Source: CAZZKJ01 sp964654695
GTDB taxonomy: Bacteria > Krumholzibacteriota > Krumholzibacteriia > WVZY01
Reading direction: 5' to 3'
Length of the DNA: 64,000 nucleotides
NCBI GenBank assembly: GCA_964654695.1
Contig: CAZZKJ010000006.1
Location: forward strand, 1-64,000
Below the pieces are notes generated by a model, which saw only the letters and a list, made by a program, of their open reading frames with translations, was not told the origin of the DNA and ran no database searches. Shown here piece by piece: positions 17,724-26,949 of the stretch. Every line of letters begins with the position of its first letter. The stretch's first letter is position 1. A program made the position numbers and the translations under genes.

Positions 17724-19010
17724 TTAGAATTTCAATCCCGCATCGATTTGCCATTTTCCCGAGGAATTCGGGTGCCACGCGTAATCGAATCTTATTCCGG
17801 TTGTATTCTTTGTAAGAAGTGAAGCCCCCATCCCATAACTTCCGTAGAAGATGTCCCTGGTTACTGCTTCGCCTCTCTCCCAGGCCGTGCCCGCTTCGCC
17901 GAAAAGGTGCAGGGAGATGCCGAGCAGAAGATCTTCGACCGGCTCTGCCTTGGAAAAATTGACGGGTATCCTGTATTCCGCAGTTCCAACCAGCGAGTTG
18001 ATTCCGTGAAAAGTGCCGAAGCCGTATCCGCGGAGGGATCTGGATCCGCCTATATGTTTTCTCCGGTATGCGGGGATGTTATTTCCGTCCTGAGCACAAT
18101 ATAAAACTTGAAAAGCTGTGACATGGCGGCTAAATAAGCTTATATATTTTCTCGCATCTACGAAACCTTCAATAATTTTTAAATCATCATCTCCTGGTCC
18201 CACGGCGGTTAAGCGCGCTTTGATGAAATCGGAGTCCCACGGGAAGGCTTCGCTCTGCCTGGAATCGCGCTTGAATGTCAGGGATGCCGCAATATACGAA
18301 TCCGTCCCCCCTGCGTTTGCGGTGATTCCCTCGACAGGGCTTTTTACGGTTTCGAAGCCTCCGGAAATCGATAATTCCTGATCTCCGCCCAATTTTCGGA
18401 AAAGATTGATGCTGCCGCCGGCTTTTTCAATCTTGGCTCCGTTGTACAGCCCGCCAAGGTCGTTATAAACATATTTGTATTCGTGGTAAAAAGCCATTAT
18501 GCCAATGCCGAAATGCAGGGGACCGCCCAGCCACGGGTTTTCCCACCCGGTCTCCAGGACGGTATTGCCTCTAAAAAGGGCGGAAAGGTAGAGCTTTTCG
18601 CTTCTTCCTCTCAGATTGTGCTGCTTAATTTTGAATCCAACCGATAGCAGGTCTTCATAACCTCTATTCGTCAGAAGGTATCCGTGGAGAGTTGATTTTT
18701 CCGTTATTACTACCGTGACCACGATGGCCGAATCCTGGGGAACATAGCTCACTCTTATATCCGAGAAATCTACTCCCGGAACTTTTTCTATCCTTCGGCC
18801 GGCTTCGGTAATATCATCATTGTTGAAATAATCGCCTTCACTGAAAGGAATCTCGCGCTGTATTACAAAAGGTTTGATATTTTTGCATCCAAATATCCGG
18901 ATCTTGTCGGCCCGCAGAATCTTTCCGGCGAATACCCATGTGGCCGGTGCAATCATGCAAAAGATCAAGACCGCAGTTTGCAAAACCAGGAATTTATAAT
19001 TTATTCTCAT
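17724..19010 (-). CDS. Small BamA/TamA-like outer membrane protein
   Basis: 428 residues from the ATG at 19010, which begins directly with a signal peptide (MRINYKF...PATWVFA); an ATG at 19067 would add 19 residues in front of it. One POTRA-like domain (about 30-105, IRIFGCKNIKPF...IPFSEGDYF) is followed by a barrel with the HIGGSRSLRGYGFG motif of the Omp85 superfamily and a terminal phenylalanine. BamA has five POTRA domains and about 800 residues, so this is a short relative, perhaps a secretion or lipid-linked barrel. Convergent with lnt, stops adjacent. Confidence 0.82.
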   Translation of the reverse strand: MRINYKFLVLQTAVLIFCMIAPATWVFAGKILRADKIRIFGCKNIKPFVIQREIPFSEGDYFNNDDITEAGRRIEKVPGVDFSDIRVSYVPQDSAIVVTVVITEKSTLHGYLLTNRGYEDLLSVGFKIKQHNLRGRSEKLYLSALFRGNTVLETGWENPWLGGPLHFGIGIMAFYHEYKYVYNDLGGLYNGAKIEKAGGSINLFRKLGGDQELSISGGFETVKSPVEGITANAGGTDSYIAASLTFKRDSRQSEAFPWDSDFIKARLTAVGPGDDDLKIIEGFVDARKYISLFSRHVTAFQVLYCAQDGNNIPAYRRKHIGGSRSLRGYGFGTFHGINSLVGTAEYRIPVNFSKAEPVEDLLLGISLHLFGEAGTAWERGEAVTRDIFYGSYGMGASLLTKNTTGIRFDYAWHPNSSGKWQIDAGLKF

Positions 19011-19319
19011 CTTTATCGATCTGGTTATGATATGGAGCAGATTTCCCAGATATTTTAGATGGTGCAAGTTTTTATGACTGGAATAAGCCGGTTGGATTTA
19101 ATCAAAAAATGATTCTTATAACAAGGCTAAAAAACCAGTGCCTTACTTCCGTTTTATTAAGGAACGGTCCAATAATAATATCCCGGCAAATGCTGCGGAT
19201 ACCGGATTGTTTTGTGATTTTGCCGCCGCGCAATCCAATCGTTCGCGAGAAGTTTCGCTTGTAAAAAAGCACCGGGATGTTTATTCTACTTATTGAAGAT
19301 AAAGGAGGTTATGGCTGCA
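19011..19319. other. Divergent gap between barrel gene and panD
   Basis: Non-coding stretch of about 300 bases. On the minus strand there is an extended -10 element TGTTATAAG (19123-19115) that could serve the barrel gene. CCGTT and AACGG form a short dyad around 19144-19166. AAAGGAGG at 19301-19308 is the ribosome binding site of panD. No tRNA or riboswitch-like fold was recognised. Confidence 0.45.
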
Positions 19320-19685
19320 ATGGACGTATTCATGCTCAAATCCAAAATCCACCAGGCCAGGGTTACCAATGTAGATGTGGAATACGAGGGAAGCATCGTG
19401 ATCGACTCTGTGCTTATGGAGGAAGTGGGCCTTATCCCGTATGAAAAAGTGATGGTTGCCAATATAGAAACGGGCAGCCGCTTCGAAACCTATGTAATCA
19501 CGGGTGATCCGGGATCGGGAATGATCGGTTTGAATGGAGCCGCCGCGAGACTGGGCCAGCCGGGGAACCGGGTCATCATTCTTGCATTTGCAAGAATGCC
19601 CGCATCCGAAGCACGCGCATTTTCTCCTCGCATCATCCAGGTTGACGAAAACAACAAAATCATCCGGAGATCTTTCGCAAAATGA
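19320..19685 (+). CDS. panD: Aspartate 1-decarboxylase proenzyme
   Basis: 121 residues. Makes beta-alanine from L-aspartate for pantothenate and coenzyme A. The self-cleavage site YEG-SI is present; counting from the ATG at 19320 the serine that becomes the pyruvoyl group is residue 25, exactly as in E. coli, which is why this start was chosen over the ATG at 19311, also downstream of AAAGGAGG (19301-19308). A TTG at 19293 would put the binding site inside the gene. The stop overlaps the start of the PLP enzyme gene (ATGA). Other pantothenate genes are not in the window. Confidence 0.93.
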   Translation: MDVFMLKSKIHQARVTNVDVEYEGSIVIDSVLMEEVGLIPYEKVMVANIETGSRFETYVITGDPGSGMIGLNGAAARLGQPGNRVIILAFARMPASEARAFSPRIIQVDENNKIIRRSFAK

Positions 19686-20878
19686 ACAAGCAAAACCGCA
19701 AAACCGGCGGGTTGGGAATATCGACGATTGCTGTTCATGCCGGAGAAAAAGACGACTGTACGGTTCGGCCGGTCAACCCTCCCATTTACCAATCCAATGC
19801 ATACAGTTTTGAAACTTCCGCGGAGGGAGAGGAAGCCTTCGCGTCAAAATACGACAGTTTTATATATACACGCCTGGGTAATCCAACTATTAGAGCCCTG
19901 GAAGACAAGGCCGCGGCACTTGAAGGAGCCGAATCATCTCTCGCGGCCGCCAGCGGCATGGGAGCCATTTCCGCCGCAGTGATGGGGCTGATGGGAGGGC
20001 AGGGACATGCAATCAGTTTTTCCACTATATATGGAGGCTCTTTCAGACTGTTCAATGATGTGCTGGTTCCCTTTGGTATCACCACGACTTTTATTTCTCC
20101 GTCTGAGCAGGATACAATCGAAAAACATATCCGTCCGGATACGAGAATCGTTTATATGGAATCGCCGATGAATCCTTCCATGGAACTGATAGATATCGAG
20201 AAGATCGCAGGAATTGCCCGAGAGAATAATCTTCTGACGGTTTTCGATAATACTTTCTCCACTCCCTGCTGCCAACAACCTCTGGAAATGGCGGTGGATG
20301 TGGTTTTGCACAGTGCCAGCAAATACCTCTGCGGTCACGGAGATGCATTGGGCGGAATCGTTGCCGGAAAAAAAGAAGCAATAGCGGCTATCAGGGACAA
20401 AGCCTTGAGCACTCTCGGGGGAGTAATCAGCCCGTTCAACGCCTGGTTGATTCTGCGTGGTATTCAAACTTTGCCACTCCGGATGAAACGTCATTGTGAA
20501 AACGCAGATGCGCTCGCAGGGTTTCTGCAGCAGCATCCCCGGGTGATGCGGGTCAACTACCCGGGGCTGCCTTCATTTCCACAGGCCGAGCTGGCCGCAA
20601 AACAGATGAACGGAGCCGGAGGAGTTTTATCGTTCGAACTTGAAAACGCAGCCGCCGCGAGGGAATTTCTGGATAAGCTTGAGCTTTGCACTATATCCGG
20701 AAGCTTGGGAGACAGCAAAACTCTTGTCATTCATCCGGCATCGATGTCTCACAGGGGATTCTCACAGGAGACGAGAGAAAAGGCCGGAGTAACAGATGAG
20801 TTGGTAAGAGTGGCCGTCGGCCTGGAAGACTACGCGGATATTACCGCCGATATAAAGCAGGCGCTCGATGCCTGCTAA
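19682..20878 (+). CDS. Trans-sulfuration family PLP enzyme
   Basis: 398 residues of the Cys/Met metabolism PLP family (cystathionine gamma-synthase, O-acetylhomoserine sulfhydrylase, methionine gamma-lyase). PLP-binding lysine is K214 in LHSASKYLCGHGDAL; the YTRLGNPT and VFDNTFSTP motifs contact the cofactor; near the C-terminus SLGDSKTLVIHPASMSH is typical. The YGCT cysteine of Pseudomonas methionine gamma-lyase is replaced (IYGGS), so synthase or sulfhydrylase activity is somewhat more likely, but I cannot decide. It is coupled to panD by a 4-base overlap, an unusual partner. Confidence 0.9.
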   Translation: MNKQNRKTGGLGISTIAVHAGEKDDCTVRPVNPPIYQSNAYSFETSAEGEEAFASKYDSFIYTRLGNPTIRALEDKAAALEGAESSLAAASGMGAISAAVMGLMGGQGHAISFSTIYGGSFRLFNDVLVPFGITTTFISPSEQDTIEKHIRPDTRIVYMESPMNPSMELIDIEKIAGIARENNLLTVFDNTFSTPCCQQPLEMAVDVVLHSASKYLCGHGDALGGIVAGKKEAIAAIRDKALSTLGGVISPFNAWLILRGIQTLPLRMKRHCENADALAGFLQQHPRVMRVNYPGLPSFPQAELAAKQMNGAGGVLSFELENAAAAREFLDKLELCTISGSLGDSKTLVIHPASMSHRGFSQETREKAGVTDELVRVAVGLEDYADITADIKQALDAC

Positions 20879-20906
20879 GTAAGAGACTCGAAACCCCGGA
20901 ATATGG

Positions 20907-22115
20907 ATGCGGAACATGAGTACGGAGAAACTGTATCTGGAAGACTCCTATGCCCGGACCGCGCGCTCGCGAATATTGTCATGCACTCCTCTGGCAAACG
21001 GCAATTTCGCAGCCGTGCTCGACAGGACTATCTTTTATCCCGAATCCGGCGGACAAACGGCCGATAATGGTTTTCTGGAGAACCATGAAGTCTTGGATCT
21101 GATTGAGGACGAAAACGGCGCAATTCGTCATATTATTTCTTCCGCTTTGATAAAGGAAACCGTCGAATGCAGAATAGACTGGGACCGGAGATTCGATCAT
21201 ATGCAGCAGCATTCCGGCCAGCATTTGCTGTCAAGATCCTTCATAGAAGTATGCGCTGCTCCCACTGTCTCATTTCACATGGGCAAAGATCATTGTACGA
21301 TAGATTTAGACAAGGAATCGATCTCGGATGATAACTTGGAAAAAGTAGAAACTCTGGCCAACAGCATAATCTGGCAGAACAGGAAAATTACCGTTCGTTG
21401 TGTTTCTCCGGATGATTGCAATGATCAAGATATTCGAAAACCCCCTCCCGGGAACGTTGCCATCGTTCGCCTTGTCGGAATCGAGGACTTCGATGAATGT
21501 CCCTGCTGCGGGACGCACATAAATTATACGGGCGAACTGGGTCTTGTGAAGATTCTGAAGATCGAGAGAATCAGAAAGTCCCTCCGGGTCCATTTCAAAT
21601 GCGGCCAAAGAACGCTGCGTGATTATGCAGGCAAGCACAAGCTTGTGAACTTGCTTATTAATAAATTTACGACCTCGGCCGATGCCCTTGGGGAAAAGAT
21701 CGACAAACTAGCGCTGGAGAATAAATCCCTCAAAAAGACCATAAAAAAAATCAACGAGCGGTTGTTGCCCAAGGACAAAAACGATCTGCTCGCCGAGGCG
21801 CCCGTTCGGAACGGAATGAAATGCATATTCAAGATCATCCCGGACCGCGACAGCGGGTATCTGAGATCCCTGGCGCTGAGTTTCCGCAATGACAAGAAAA
21901 CCGTGGTTGTTCTTGCTTCCCCGGACGGGCGGGTGGTATGTAATGCTTCAAAGGATATTGGCGTCAATCTGGCAGACTATCTCGTTGCGGGCGCAGAGTC
22001 GCTGGGAGGCTCAGGCGGAGGATCCGGAGTTTTTGCAAGTGTGGCTCTGCCTGAGTCCCAAAATTTGTCCCGATTATTGGAAGAGGTGCTTAAGAATGTT
22101 ATTGAGAACAGCTAA
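20907..22115 (+). CDS. AlaX-type alanyl-tRNA editing protein with DHHA1 domain
   Basis: 402 residues resembling the editing half of alanyl-tRNA synthetase. The N-terminal beta barrel has FYPESGGQ (about 45-52); the tRNA-SAD editing site shows HSGQH near 99 and a C-C-x-x-H cluster (CPCCGTHINYTGELG) near 198, the four zinc ligands. A short coiled coil leads into a DHHA1-like C-terminus with the GGSGGGSG loop. It should hydrolyse Ser- or Gly-tRNA(Ala) in trans. No aminoacylation domain is present. Start is ATG 20907 or the in-frame ATG 20916. Its end overlaps the next gene by 20 bases. Confidence 0.88.
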   Translation: MRNMSTEKLYLEDSYARTARSRILSCTPLANGNFAAVLDRTIFYPESGGQTADNGFLENHEVLDLIEDENGAIRHIISSALIKETVECRIDWDRRFDHMQQHSGQHLLSRSFIEVCAAPTVSFHMGKDHCTIDLDKESISDDNLEKVETLANSIIWQNRKITVRCVSPDDCNDQDIRKPPPGNVAIVRLVGIEDFDECPCCGTHINYTGELGLVKILKIERIRKSLRVHFKCGQRTLRDYAGKHKLVNLLINKFTTSADALGEKIDKLALENKSLKKTIKKINERLLPKDKNDLLAEAPVRNGMKCIFKIIPDRDSGYLRSLALSFRNDKKTVVVLASPDGRVVCNASKDIGVNLADYLVAGAESLGGSGGGSGVFASVALPESQNLSRLLEEVLKNVIENS

Positions 22116-22842
22116 AAGTATTATTGTGGTCCCTCTTTTCCTCTGCTGGACTACCGTTTCCAGCTCTCCTGCGGAGAAACATGGACCGGCGCTGGTGAAA
22201 AGCCATCAGGAGGGAACTTACCGTATTCTCCAGATGGATAAGGAAATTGGAACACAGGAGTTCAAAATTAAAATATATGATAACAATTCTCTCCAAATAG
22301 AATGCCGGCAGCTGCTCAGTGTAACGGGTAAAGATACTTTTAAGGAAGAATCGTCGCTTCTGGTTGAAGAAGATTCATATTTCCCCAAACGCTATACATC
22401 AAAGAAGCAGGCCAAGAATTATACCATGCAGCTACAAGTCGATATGGTTGCAAACGTTGGAGTATTTAAAACCAAAACCCCCTCAACGGAAACGACGGAA
22501 ACCAGGGTGTACCCGGCTGGATCGTTGTGCCTGCCCATGGGCCTGGTAAGCTATCTGTCCCAACTTCTGTACCGTTACAATGATAAAGCCGGAGGCAAAC
22601 AGCGCATTCTCACTTTTGATCCTGTCAGCAAACTCGAAGAAATTATAGTTGTAGAGAGCAGCGCGCCTTTGGATACTACCATAGCCGGCGTGGAGCAGCA
22701 ATTGTATGTATATAAAATACAGAGGGATAAGGGTAGAGAAATAATGATTTACATGGACGGCGAAGAAAATATGGTTAAAGTCGTAGATGTGTTTCAACGC
22801 ATGGAATACATTTTATCCGCAATAAAAAAGGACGATAAATAG
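22096..22842 (+). CDS. Exported beta-rich protein, DUF3108-like
   Basis: 248 residues from the ATG at 22096, preceded by AGAGG at 22082-22086. This start gives a clean signal peptide (MLLRTAKSIIVVPLFLCWTTVSSSPA); the open frame extends upstream to 21889 but that part lies in another frame of the tRNA-editing gene. The mature protein is a run of predicted beta strands resembling DUF3108-type periplasmic proteins (GTYRILQMDKEIGTQEFKIKIYD...). No catalytic motif seen. Function unknown; co-translation with an editing factor is probably accidental packing. Confidence 0.65.
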   Translation: MLLRTAKSIIVVPLFLCWTTVSSSPAEKHGPALVKSHQEGTYRILQMDKEIGTQEFKIKIYDNNSLQIECRQLLSVTGKDTFKEESSLLVEEDSYFPKRYTSKKQAKNYTMQLQVDMVANVGVFKTKTPSTETTETRVYPAGSLCLPMGLVSYLSQLLYRYNDKAGGKQRILTFDPVSKLEEIIVVESSAPLDTTIAGVEQQLYVYKIQRDKGREIMIYMDGEENMVKVVDVFQRMEYILSAIKKDDK

Positions 22843-22932
22843 CAGCGTCAATAAGCATAGAATCCGTGTTCTGTCAATTTTCAATTGAGCAATCGATATT
22901 ATGTTCAAAGTCAAGCGGCGGTCTTTGAGGAA

Positions 22933-24192
22933 ATGAAACTGCATTGGAAAATCCTCATCGGCATGGCCGCCGGCATATTGGTCGGCTGCTTGTTGAATTC
23001 CTCCCTGAATTTTCCTTCTTTTTTCCCATTCCCGGCATTTCGCAGGGTAATTTCTTTTGTTTTTGCGCCTTTAATCGGCCCGGCGGGGGCCATTTTCATC
23101 AAGCTCCTGAAAATGCTGATTGTGCCTCTCATTACCGCGTCCATGGTAATGGGGGTCGCGAAAGTGGGCGACGTCAGGAAGCTGGGCAAAATCGGCGCAA
23201 AAACTTTTGTTTATTATCTTACTACCACGTGGGCTTCCGTCATAGTCGGCCTGGTTCTGGTCAATGTTATCCGGCCCGGACGGGGGGCGCCGATGATAGA
23301 GGCGGATGTGCCCAAGGCGGCTATGACCGCCGTCGGTGTCAAGGGCATAATATTGAATATGATCCCCGACAATCCGATCGCCGCAATGGCCAGGATGGAC
23401 ATACTTCCTATCATCGTTTTCTCCCTGCTGCTGGGATCGATATTGACGACAATGGGAGAAAAGGGCAAACCTCTTATAAGTTTTTTCGACAGCTTGAATG
23501 ACGCCATGATGAAACTTACGGATGTTATAATAAAACTGGCCCCATTCGGTGTTTTCGCCCTGCTTGCAAAGGTTGTTGCGGATACGGGGCCGTCGATTTT
23601 TGCAAATCTTGGCAGGTATATATTGACCGTAATAGCCGGATTGGCGGTTCATGCTCTGATAACGCTTCCGCTCCTGTTAAAAATTATCGGCCGTATCAGC
23701 CCCGTTAATTACTTTGGTGCTGTTTCTACCGCGCTGACGACCGCTTTTTCTACCGCGAGCAGCAGTGCGACCCTTCCTCTTACCATGGAATGCGTCGAAA
23801 AACGCGCGGGGATAGAGGAAAGGATATCGAGCTTCGTTCTGCCTCTGGGGGCGACGATTAACATGGATGGAACAGCCTTGTACGAATCCGTCGCGGCCGT
23901 TTTCATAGCCCAGGTCTATGGTATCGAACTCGGTTTTTCCCAGCAGGTTATTATTTTTGCCACCGCGACGCTCGCCGCCATCGGTGCGGCGGGAATACCG
24001 AGCGCCGGCCTGGTTACGATGGCAATCGTTTTGAGATCAGTGGGACTGCCTCTGGGTGGTATCGGGATGATACTGGCGGTGGACCGCATACTCGATATGT
24101 GCCGTACCAGCGTAAATGTGTGGGGCGATACGGTTGGATGTGCCGTTGTATCCCGCCTGGAGAGAGAAAACGTCCCCCGAAGTTCCCCCTGA
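22933..24192 (+). CDS. Dicarboxylate/amino acid:cation symporter (DAACS)
   Basis: 419 residues, sodium- or proton-coupled uptake of glutamate, aspartate or C4-dicarboxylates (GltP/DctA family). Eight membrane segments and two re-entrant loops; the serine-rich tip AFSTASSSATLPLTMECVE and the GATINMDGTALYE motif are the family hallmarks, and the last helix has DRILDMCRTSVNVWGD. I use ATG 22933 (MKLHWKILIGMAAG), the typical N-terminus, although GAGG is only two bases upstream; TTG 22885 would add 16 residues. Single gene flanked by an unrelated operon and a convergent one. Confidence 0.92.
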   Translation: MKLHWKILIGMAAGILVGCLLNSSLNFPSFFPFPAFRRVISFVFAPLIGPAGAIFIKLLKMLIVPLITASMVMGVAKVGDVRKLGKIGAKTFVYYLTTTWASVIVGLVLVNVIRPGRGAPMIEADVPKAAMTAVGVKGIILNMIPDNPIAAMARMDILPIIVFSLLLGSILTTMGEKGKPLISFFDSLNDAMMKLTDVIIKLAPFGVFALLAKVVADTGPSIFANLGRYILTVIAGLAVHALITLPLLLKIIGRISPVNYFGAVSTALTTAFSTASSSATLPLTMECVEKRAGIEERISSFVLPLGATINMDGTALYESVAAVFIAQVYGIELGFSQQVIIFATATLAAIGAAGIPSAGLVTMAIVLRSVGLPLGGIGMILAVDRILDMCRTSVNVWGDTVGCAVVSRLERENVPRSSP

Positions 24193-24238
24193 TTCTTGTA
24201 TAACAACTATGGGACTCGAGTAGCCGGGCCGGATTTTG

Positions 24239-25804
24239 TCAATGCCTGAGAATGAGTTGGTTGGCTCGGGAACGGTCTTCATTCGTGCTGCTCACTCGCA
24301 CTGCGGCTTTGCCTCCAACCGGGCACTTGTACTGGCATATACCGCACCCCGTACACACCTCCGGGTCGACTACGGGTTTTTTAATCTCCATTTTCCCGCC
24401 GCCCGCAGTTGAAATGATTTCCTTTTTGAATGTAATCGCTTTGGGGCTGGTTGGACAATGCTCTTCGCATACGATGCAGTTGGTGTTAAAAGCGTATGGA
24501 AGACAGCGGTTGATATCTATGAAAGCGAGCCCGATTTTTCTTTTTTGTTTGTCGGCAACGGGCAGTTTTTCTATCGCCTGGGTTGGGCAAACCTGGCCGC
24601 AGAGTGTGCAGTTGAATTCGCAGTAACCTGTTCGGAAATCGAAAACGGGCGACCATATTCCTTCGAATCCGGCCTGCAGAAAAGACGGCTGCAGCCCGTT
24701 GGTTATACAGACTTTCATGCACTCACCGCATTTTACACATTTTCTCAAGAATTGTTCTTCGCTTACTGCGCCCGGCGGTCTAACCAGACCGGCGCTGCCG
24801 GTAGCCCGAACGGGAGCCAATCTGAAAAGGGCAAGGCTCCCAATACCGGCGGCGCCGGCTTCGAGTATGTATCTTCGCTTTAGATCAGTCCGGCGCATGT
24901 GGGGGACAGGACGTCCGAATTCAAAACCAATGGAATGATCGGAACACGAGGATTCACAATTCATGCACAACACGCATTCCGATCCATTCCACGGAAGCTC
25001 GGGGTCCGGCCTGGCGCCTGTCGGACAAGATGCTGTGCAGGACCCGCATTCAGAGCATGAATTCAAATCGATTTTATGGTTCAGCACCGAGAACCTGGAA
25101 ATGAGAGCAAGGAGCGCCCCCAAAGGACACGCAAACCGGCACCAAAAGCGCTTTCTAATGGAGTTGAGCCCCAAAACCATCATAAAAATTATGGCGACAA
25201 AAGCGCCCTGTCTGAAAACCGGAGTGTCGAAAGATATGATGTGCAGCTTCAAGAAATCATAAAACCGTTCGCTTATTGCGTTCGCGGGAAGCCATTGGTT
25301 TCCGTACAAGCCGTCGAAGAGCGCATGCACGATGTAGTTTAAGCCGGGACTTATGGCTACGGCGAATGATCGAATCATCAGTGCGATCGGATCGAGAAGC
25401 CCTGCAAAATTGATTTGGAAAAGCGAAGCGGTAAGAACTGCAATAAGCAAATAATACTTCGTTTTGATGCCGATAATATCCAGCCGGGACGAACTGCGAT
25501 ACCCGATACCGCCGATAAAAGATACAAAATCATTCAACGTTCCGAGTGGGCAGATCCAACCGCAGAAAACTCTGCCCAGAACGAGCGTTAAAGCCGCAAG
25601 TGCTAAGCTCCATAACAGTGATAACACGATGGTATGGGCTGACAGGAAGGTGGTGATGAGAATCAACGGATCAATATCCAGAAATATTTTGACCGGGTAT
25701 GCAATAGCATCCCGGCCGTGATACTCCGTTCTTATTAGGAGGAAAAAAAACAAAAAGATAAAAACAGCCTGCGATAAGATTCTGAGCTTTTTTAGTCGAG
25801 ACAT
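24239..25804 (-). CDS. NapH-like membrane polyferredoxin fused to NapG-like Fe-S domain
   Basis: 521 residues. The first half has about five membrane helices with the CGWICPLGTL and CRFACPLGAL motifs of NapH/MauN, then two 4Fe-4S clusters (CSECGSCTASCPTG and CVLCMNCESSCS). After a KRRYILEAGAAGIG stretch that looks like an internal membrane or Tat-type segment, a NapG/MauM-like part adds more cysteine clusters (KCVKCGECMKVC, CEFNCTLCGQVCP, CIVCEEHCP, CTGCGICQYKCP). NapG and NapH are normally separate proteins moving electrons from quinol; here they are fused. It lies downstream of a DUF362 gene on the same strand. Confidence 0.87.
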   Translation of the reverse strand: MSRLKKLRILSQAVFIFLFFFLLIRTEYHGRDAIAYPVKIFLDIDPLILITTFLSAHTIVLSLLWSLALAALTLVLGRVFCGWICPLGTLNDFVSFIGGIGYRSSSRLDIIGIKTKYYLLIAVLTASLFQINFAGLLDPIALMIRSFAVAISPGLNYIVHALFDGLYGNQWLPANAISERFYDFLKLHIISFDTPVFRQGAFVAIIFMMVLGLNSIRKRFWCRFACPLGALLALISRFSVLNHKIDLNSCSECGSCTASCPTGARPDPELPWNGSECVLCMNCESSCSDHSIGFEFGRPVPHMRRTDLKRRYILEAGAAGIGSLALFRLAPVRATGSAGLVRPPGAVSEEQFLRKCVKCGECMKVCITNGLQPSFLQAGFEGIWSPVFDFRTGYCEFNCTLCGQVCPTQAIEKLPVADKQKRKIGLAFIDINRCLPYAFNTNCIVCEEHCPTSPKAITFKKEIISTAGGGKMEIKKPVVDPEVCTGCGICQYKCPVGGKAAVRVSSTNEDRSRANQLILRH

Positions 25805-25889
25805 TATATCCTCAATGAGCGGGTTTTTTCGTGAGCTGCATCTCGTTTTTACGGCCGCCGGTGTCCGGAAAATAATACCCTGTAAAACT

Positions 25890-26783
25890 TTACGGCATCT
25901 CCCTGACGACGGACATATTGTCCAAATTCATTTCGCCCAGACCTCTCTCGTATGCTTGAAGCAGGTAGGGAAGATCCGCCGCTTTCAATCCGAAGAAAGA
26001 CGCGCCTATGGAATCGACCGCGACCGGGTCGGATGAAGCGACAACAGTTTTCAAGGTTTCTACATCCTTCAAGTTGCCCCCCTGTGGTCCGTTAGCGGTC
26101 AGTATTCTAAATGCATCCAGAATAGTCAAAGTCGGTTTGAAAAAGGCGGCAAGGTCTACAATACTGGTATCGATATGTTGATGGAGGAGATTCCTGCGGC
26201 CGCCGATAAGACCCATCAGATTTTTGATTCCCATAGTAAGTCTGGTCAGGGAATGATGCTTGGCAACGGGAACGTTTATGATTTTATCCGCTTCCAGGGC
26301 ATCCCGGCAAACCGGCCATTGGCGCAGGGCGTCTCCGTTGATTCCGCTTTCCGTGAATTTTCTCTCATCCATGAATGACACTTCCGCTCCTGCCTTTTTC
26401 GCCGCTGCGGCGATTCCGCTCCTTTTATATACTCTTCTCGGCATATTGCACGTATTATCAAAAACTTTTACTTTGGCGGCGCCGGCCTTCAGGGACAGCG
26501 AGACCGCCTCCGCCACGACCTCGGGGTTTGTATTTGCTGCCTGCAGCGGCGTCCTGTCCCATGCCATGTTGGGCTTGATGATTACGACATCGCCCCTGGA
26601 TACGAAGTTTTGCATTCCGCCGATTAGAGCGACCGCTTTCCTTGTGATAAGCGCTGGGTTTTCGCCTTTGACGACCGATATTCCGGGCCTGGACCCGGAT
26701 GGCACGGCAAAGATCCTGGATGGAATGATCAAGCCGGATCCCAAAAGGCTTAAAGAAGATATGATAAATTTTCTGCGTTTCAT
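25890..26783 (-). CDS. DUF362 protein with Tat-type signal
   Basis: 297 residues. N-terminus MKRRKFIISSLSLLGSG is a twin-arginine signal. The body is the DUF362 domain: IIKPNMAWDR near 69, NVPVAKHHSLTRLTMGIKNLMG near 172 and VASSDPVAVDSIGA near 246. DUF362 proteins are often encoded with ferredoxins, and this one is 85 bases upstream of a polyferredoxin gene, so a periplasmic role in the same electron-transfer unit is likely. Biochemical function is unknown. A strong AAGGAGG precedes the ATG on the minus strand. Confidence 0.85.
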   Translation of the reverse strand: MKRRKFIISSLSLLGSGLIIPSRIFAVPSGSRPGISVVKGENPALITRKAVALIGGMQNFVSRGDVVIIKPNMAWDRTPLQAANTNPEVVAEAVSLSLKAGAAKVKVFDNTCNMPRRVYKRSGIAAAAKKAGAEVSFMDERKFTESGINGDALRQWPVCRDALEADKIINVPVAKHHSLTRLTMGIKNLMGLIGGRRNLLHQHIDTSIVDLAAFFKPTLTILDAFRILTANGPQGGNLKDVETLKTVVASSDPVAVDSIGASFFGLKAADLPYLLQAYERGLGEMNLDNMSVVREMP

Positions 26784-26875
26784 CAGGCACCTCCTTGGAC
26801 CGGCTGGAACTTTTTATCCGGGCACGGTATAAAAGCTAATCAGCTCCGGATTCAACACGGCATTTGCTCATTTAA

Positions 26876-26904
26876 TTGCATAACAGGCTTAAAGTCATTA
26901 TAAT
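26876..26904 (+). promoter_or_regulatory. Sigma-70 type promoter of the HEIIH lipoprotein gene
   Basis: TTGCAT at 26876-26881, 17-base spacer, perfect TATAAT at 26899-26904. Transcript would start about 40 bases before the ATG at 26950. The neighbouring DUF362 gene is divergent. Confidence 0.5.
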
Positions 26905-26949
26905 AATATGATCTCATTCTGGCAATTGTTGAAAACACTGGGGGAATAT

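Noticed and set aside
21889..22095. Upstream extension of the DUF3108-like frame
   Set aside because: It lies within the tRNA-editing gene in another frame and would hide the signal peptide that begins at 22096.
26848..26864. GG-N10-GC pair before the HEIIH lipoprotein gene
   Set aside because: The -12 region reads CGGCA and a better sigma-70 promoter lies closer to the gene.
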